Assembly (NCBI RefSeq): GCF_024721305.1
Contig: NZ_JAMXOD010000023.1
Coordinates: forward strand, 1 to 40,397
DNA: 40,397 nucleotides
Source of the DNA: Aequitasia blattaphilus
GTDB lineage: Bacteria; Bacillota; Clostridia; Lachnospirales; Lachnospiraceae
Direction of reading: 5' to 3'
Shown: positions 40,111 to 40,397 of the stretch, one piece after another
How positions within the stretch are numbered: the stretch's first letter is position 1
How the letters are laid out: each line of letters begins with the position of its first letter
Made by a program: the position numbers and the translations under genes
Notes under the pieces: model-generated
Seen by the model: only the letters and a program-made list of their open reading frames with translations
What the model was told of the DNA's origin: nothing
Databases searched by the model: none

Positions 40111-40397
40111 GGAAACACTGGCGGTGAGAAGTTCCAATGTATACTTGTTGATGGAAAGAAAAATCGAATTATAGACATTCTTCCCGATCGTAAATTCAGT
40201 CACCTTACTGCTTACTTTTCCTCCTTCTCTAAGCATGAACGCCAGAAGGTAAAGTTCTTCGTTTCAGACATGTGGAAACCCTATATGGAGATTGCCAAAG
40301 CCTATTTCCCTAATGCAACGATTATCGTTGATAAATATCATTTCTTCAGAAAACGATGACGCCAACCCTTCGTAAGTATTACAAACAAAGTCGACGA
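40111..40397 (+). pseudogene. ISL3-family transposase remnant
   Basis: The frame from 40111 gives GNTGGEKFQCILVDGKKNRI, then VKFFVSDMWKPYMEIAKAYF and IIVDKYHFF. These are the DDE-region blocks of ISL3 transposases (GEKYQC, DMWKPY, VDKYH). A stop lies directly before GNTGG. After KYHF the usual RQVTWAFENV segment is missing, and the frame shifts by one base: the following text reads RKR stop, but RKRMTPTLRKYYKQSR once a base is restored. The element runs off the window. It is not functional. Confidence 0.8.

Noticed and set aside
1-40397. tRNA, rRNA, CRISPR array or riboswitch
   Set aside because: No cloverleaf, rRNA segment, repeat-spacer array or conserved riboswitch core was recognised by eye; a covariance-model search would be needed to exclude small RNAs fully.

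Overview
The window reads as a low-GC Clostridia chromosome, most likely a gut or anaerobic Lachnospiraceae-type organism. The signs are purine-rich Shine-Dalgarno sites (AAGGAGG and variants), a hybrid cluster protein, small ferredoxins, a GPH sugar symporter, an Agr quorum-sensing locus and SPASM radical SAM enzymes. This assignment is inference from gene content; no rRNA or other phylogenetic marker is present.

Region 1 (about 1-3,350) is a nitrosative/redox stress module. A Crp/Fnr-type regulator diverges from hcp, with a two-gene ferredoxin/polyferredoxin operon behind it. A shared palindrome, GTTGT-N4-ACAAC, lies in front of both transcription units. Region 2 (about 3,350-14,700) is a patchwork of single genes: a RelA/SpoT-domain protein, a nitroreductase, a Fic protein with its own DNA-binding domain, an MFS permease divergent from an AraC regulator, a GNAT/YoaP protein, a VOC protein, an XRE regulator, a flavodoxin, a CPBP protease, two paralogous winged-helix regulators and a broken alpha/beta hydrolase. 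Region 3 (14,776-21,124) is a carbohydrate or polyol catabolic operon: GPH symporter, zinc alcohol dehydrogenase, split transketolase and SDR, with a divergent AraC regulator. It contains no sugar kinase.

Region 4 (22,535-39,915) is the standout: a ribosomal peptide (RiPP) island on the minus strand in three transcription units. Unit A has three tandem precursor peptides (49-56 aa), three SPASM radical SAM enzymes, an ABC exporter, a Bce-type ABC/FtsX pair and an unknown protein. Unit B is an agr quorum-sensing operon in the unusual order agrB-agrA-agrC-agrD, and its AgrD carries Ser where the thiolactone Cys is expected. Unit C has a cytoplasmic subtilisin-like peptidase, a fourth and divergent precursor, and a second ABC/FtsX pair. 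All four precursors share [DE]GYxxC-x6/7-C-x2-D-C. All three units are preceded by a closely similar double LytTR/AgrA-like box, with a -10-like hexamer exactly 27 nt downstream of the proximal box in each case. This suggests a single cell-density-controlled regulon that makes, matures, exports and resists a Cys-bridged peptide.

The island is flanked by decay products. On the left is a 5'-truncated ATPase gene. On the right are a serine-recombinase-like C-terminus and an ISL3-type transposase remnant. A metK (SAM synthetase) relic with in-frame stops sits inside the island directly under one of the Agr-type promoters. No tRNA, rRNA or CRISPR array was recognised.
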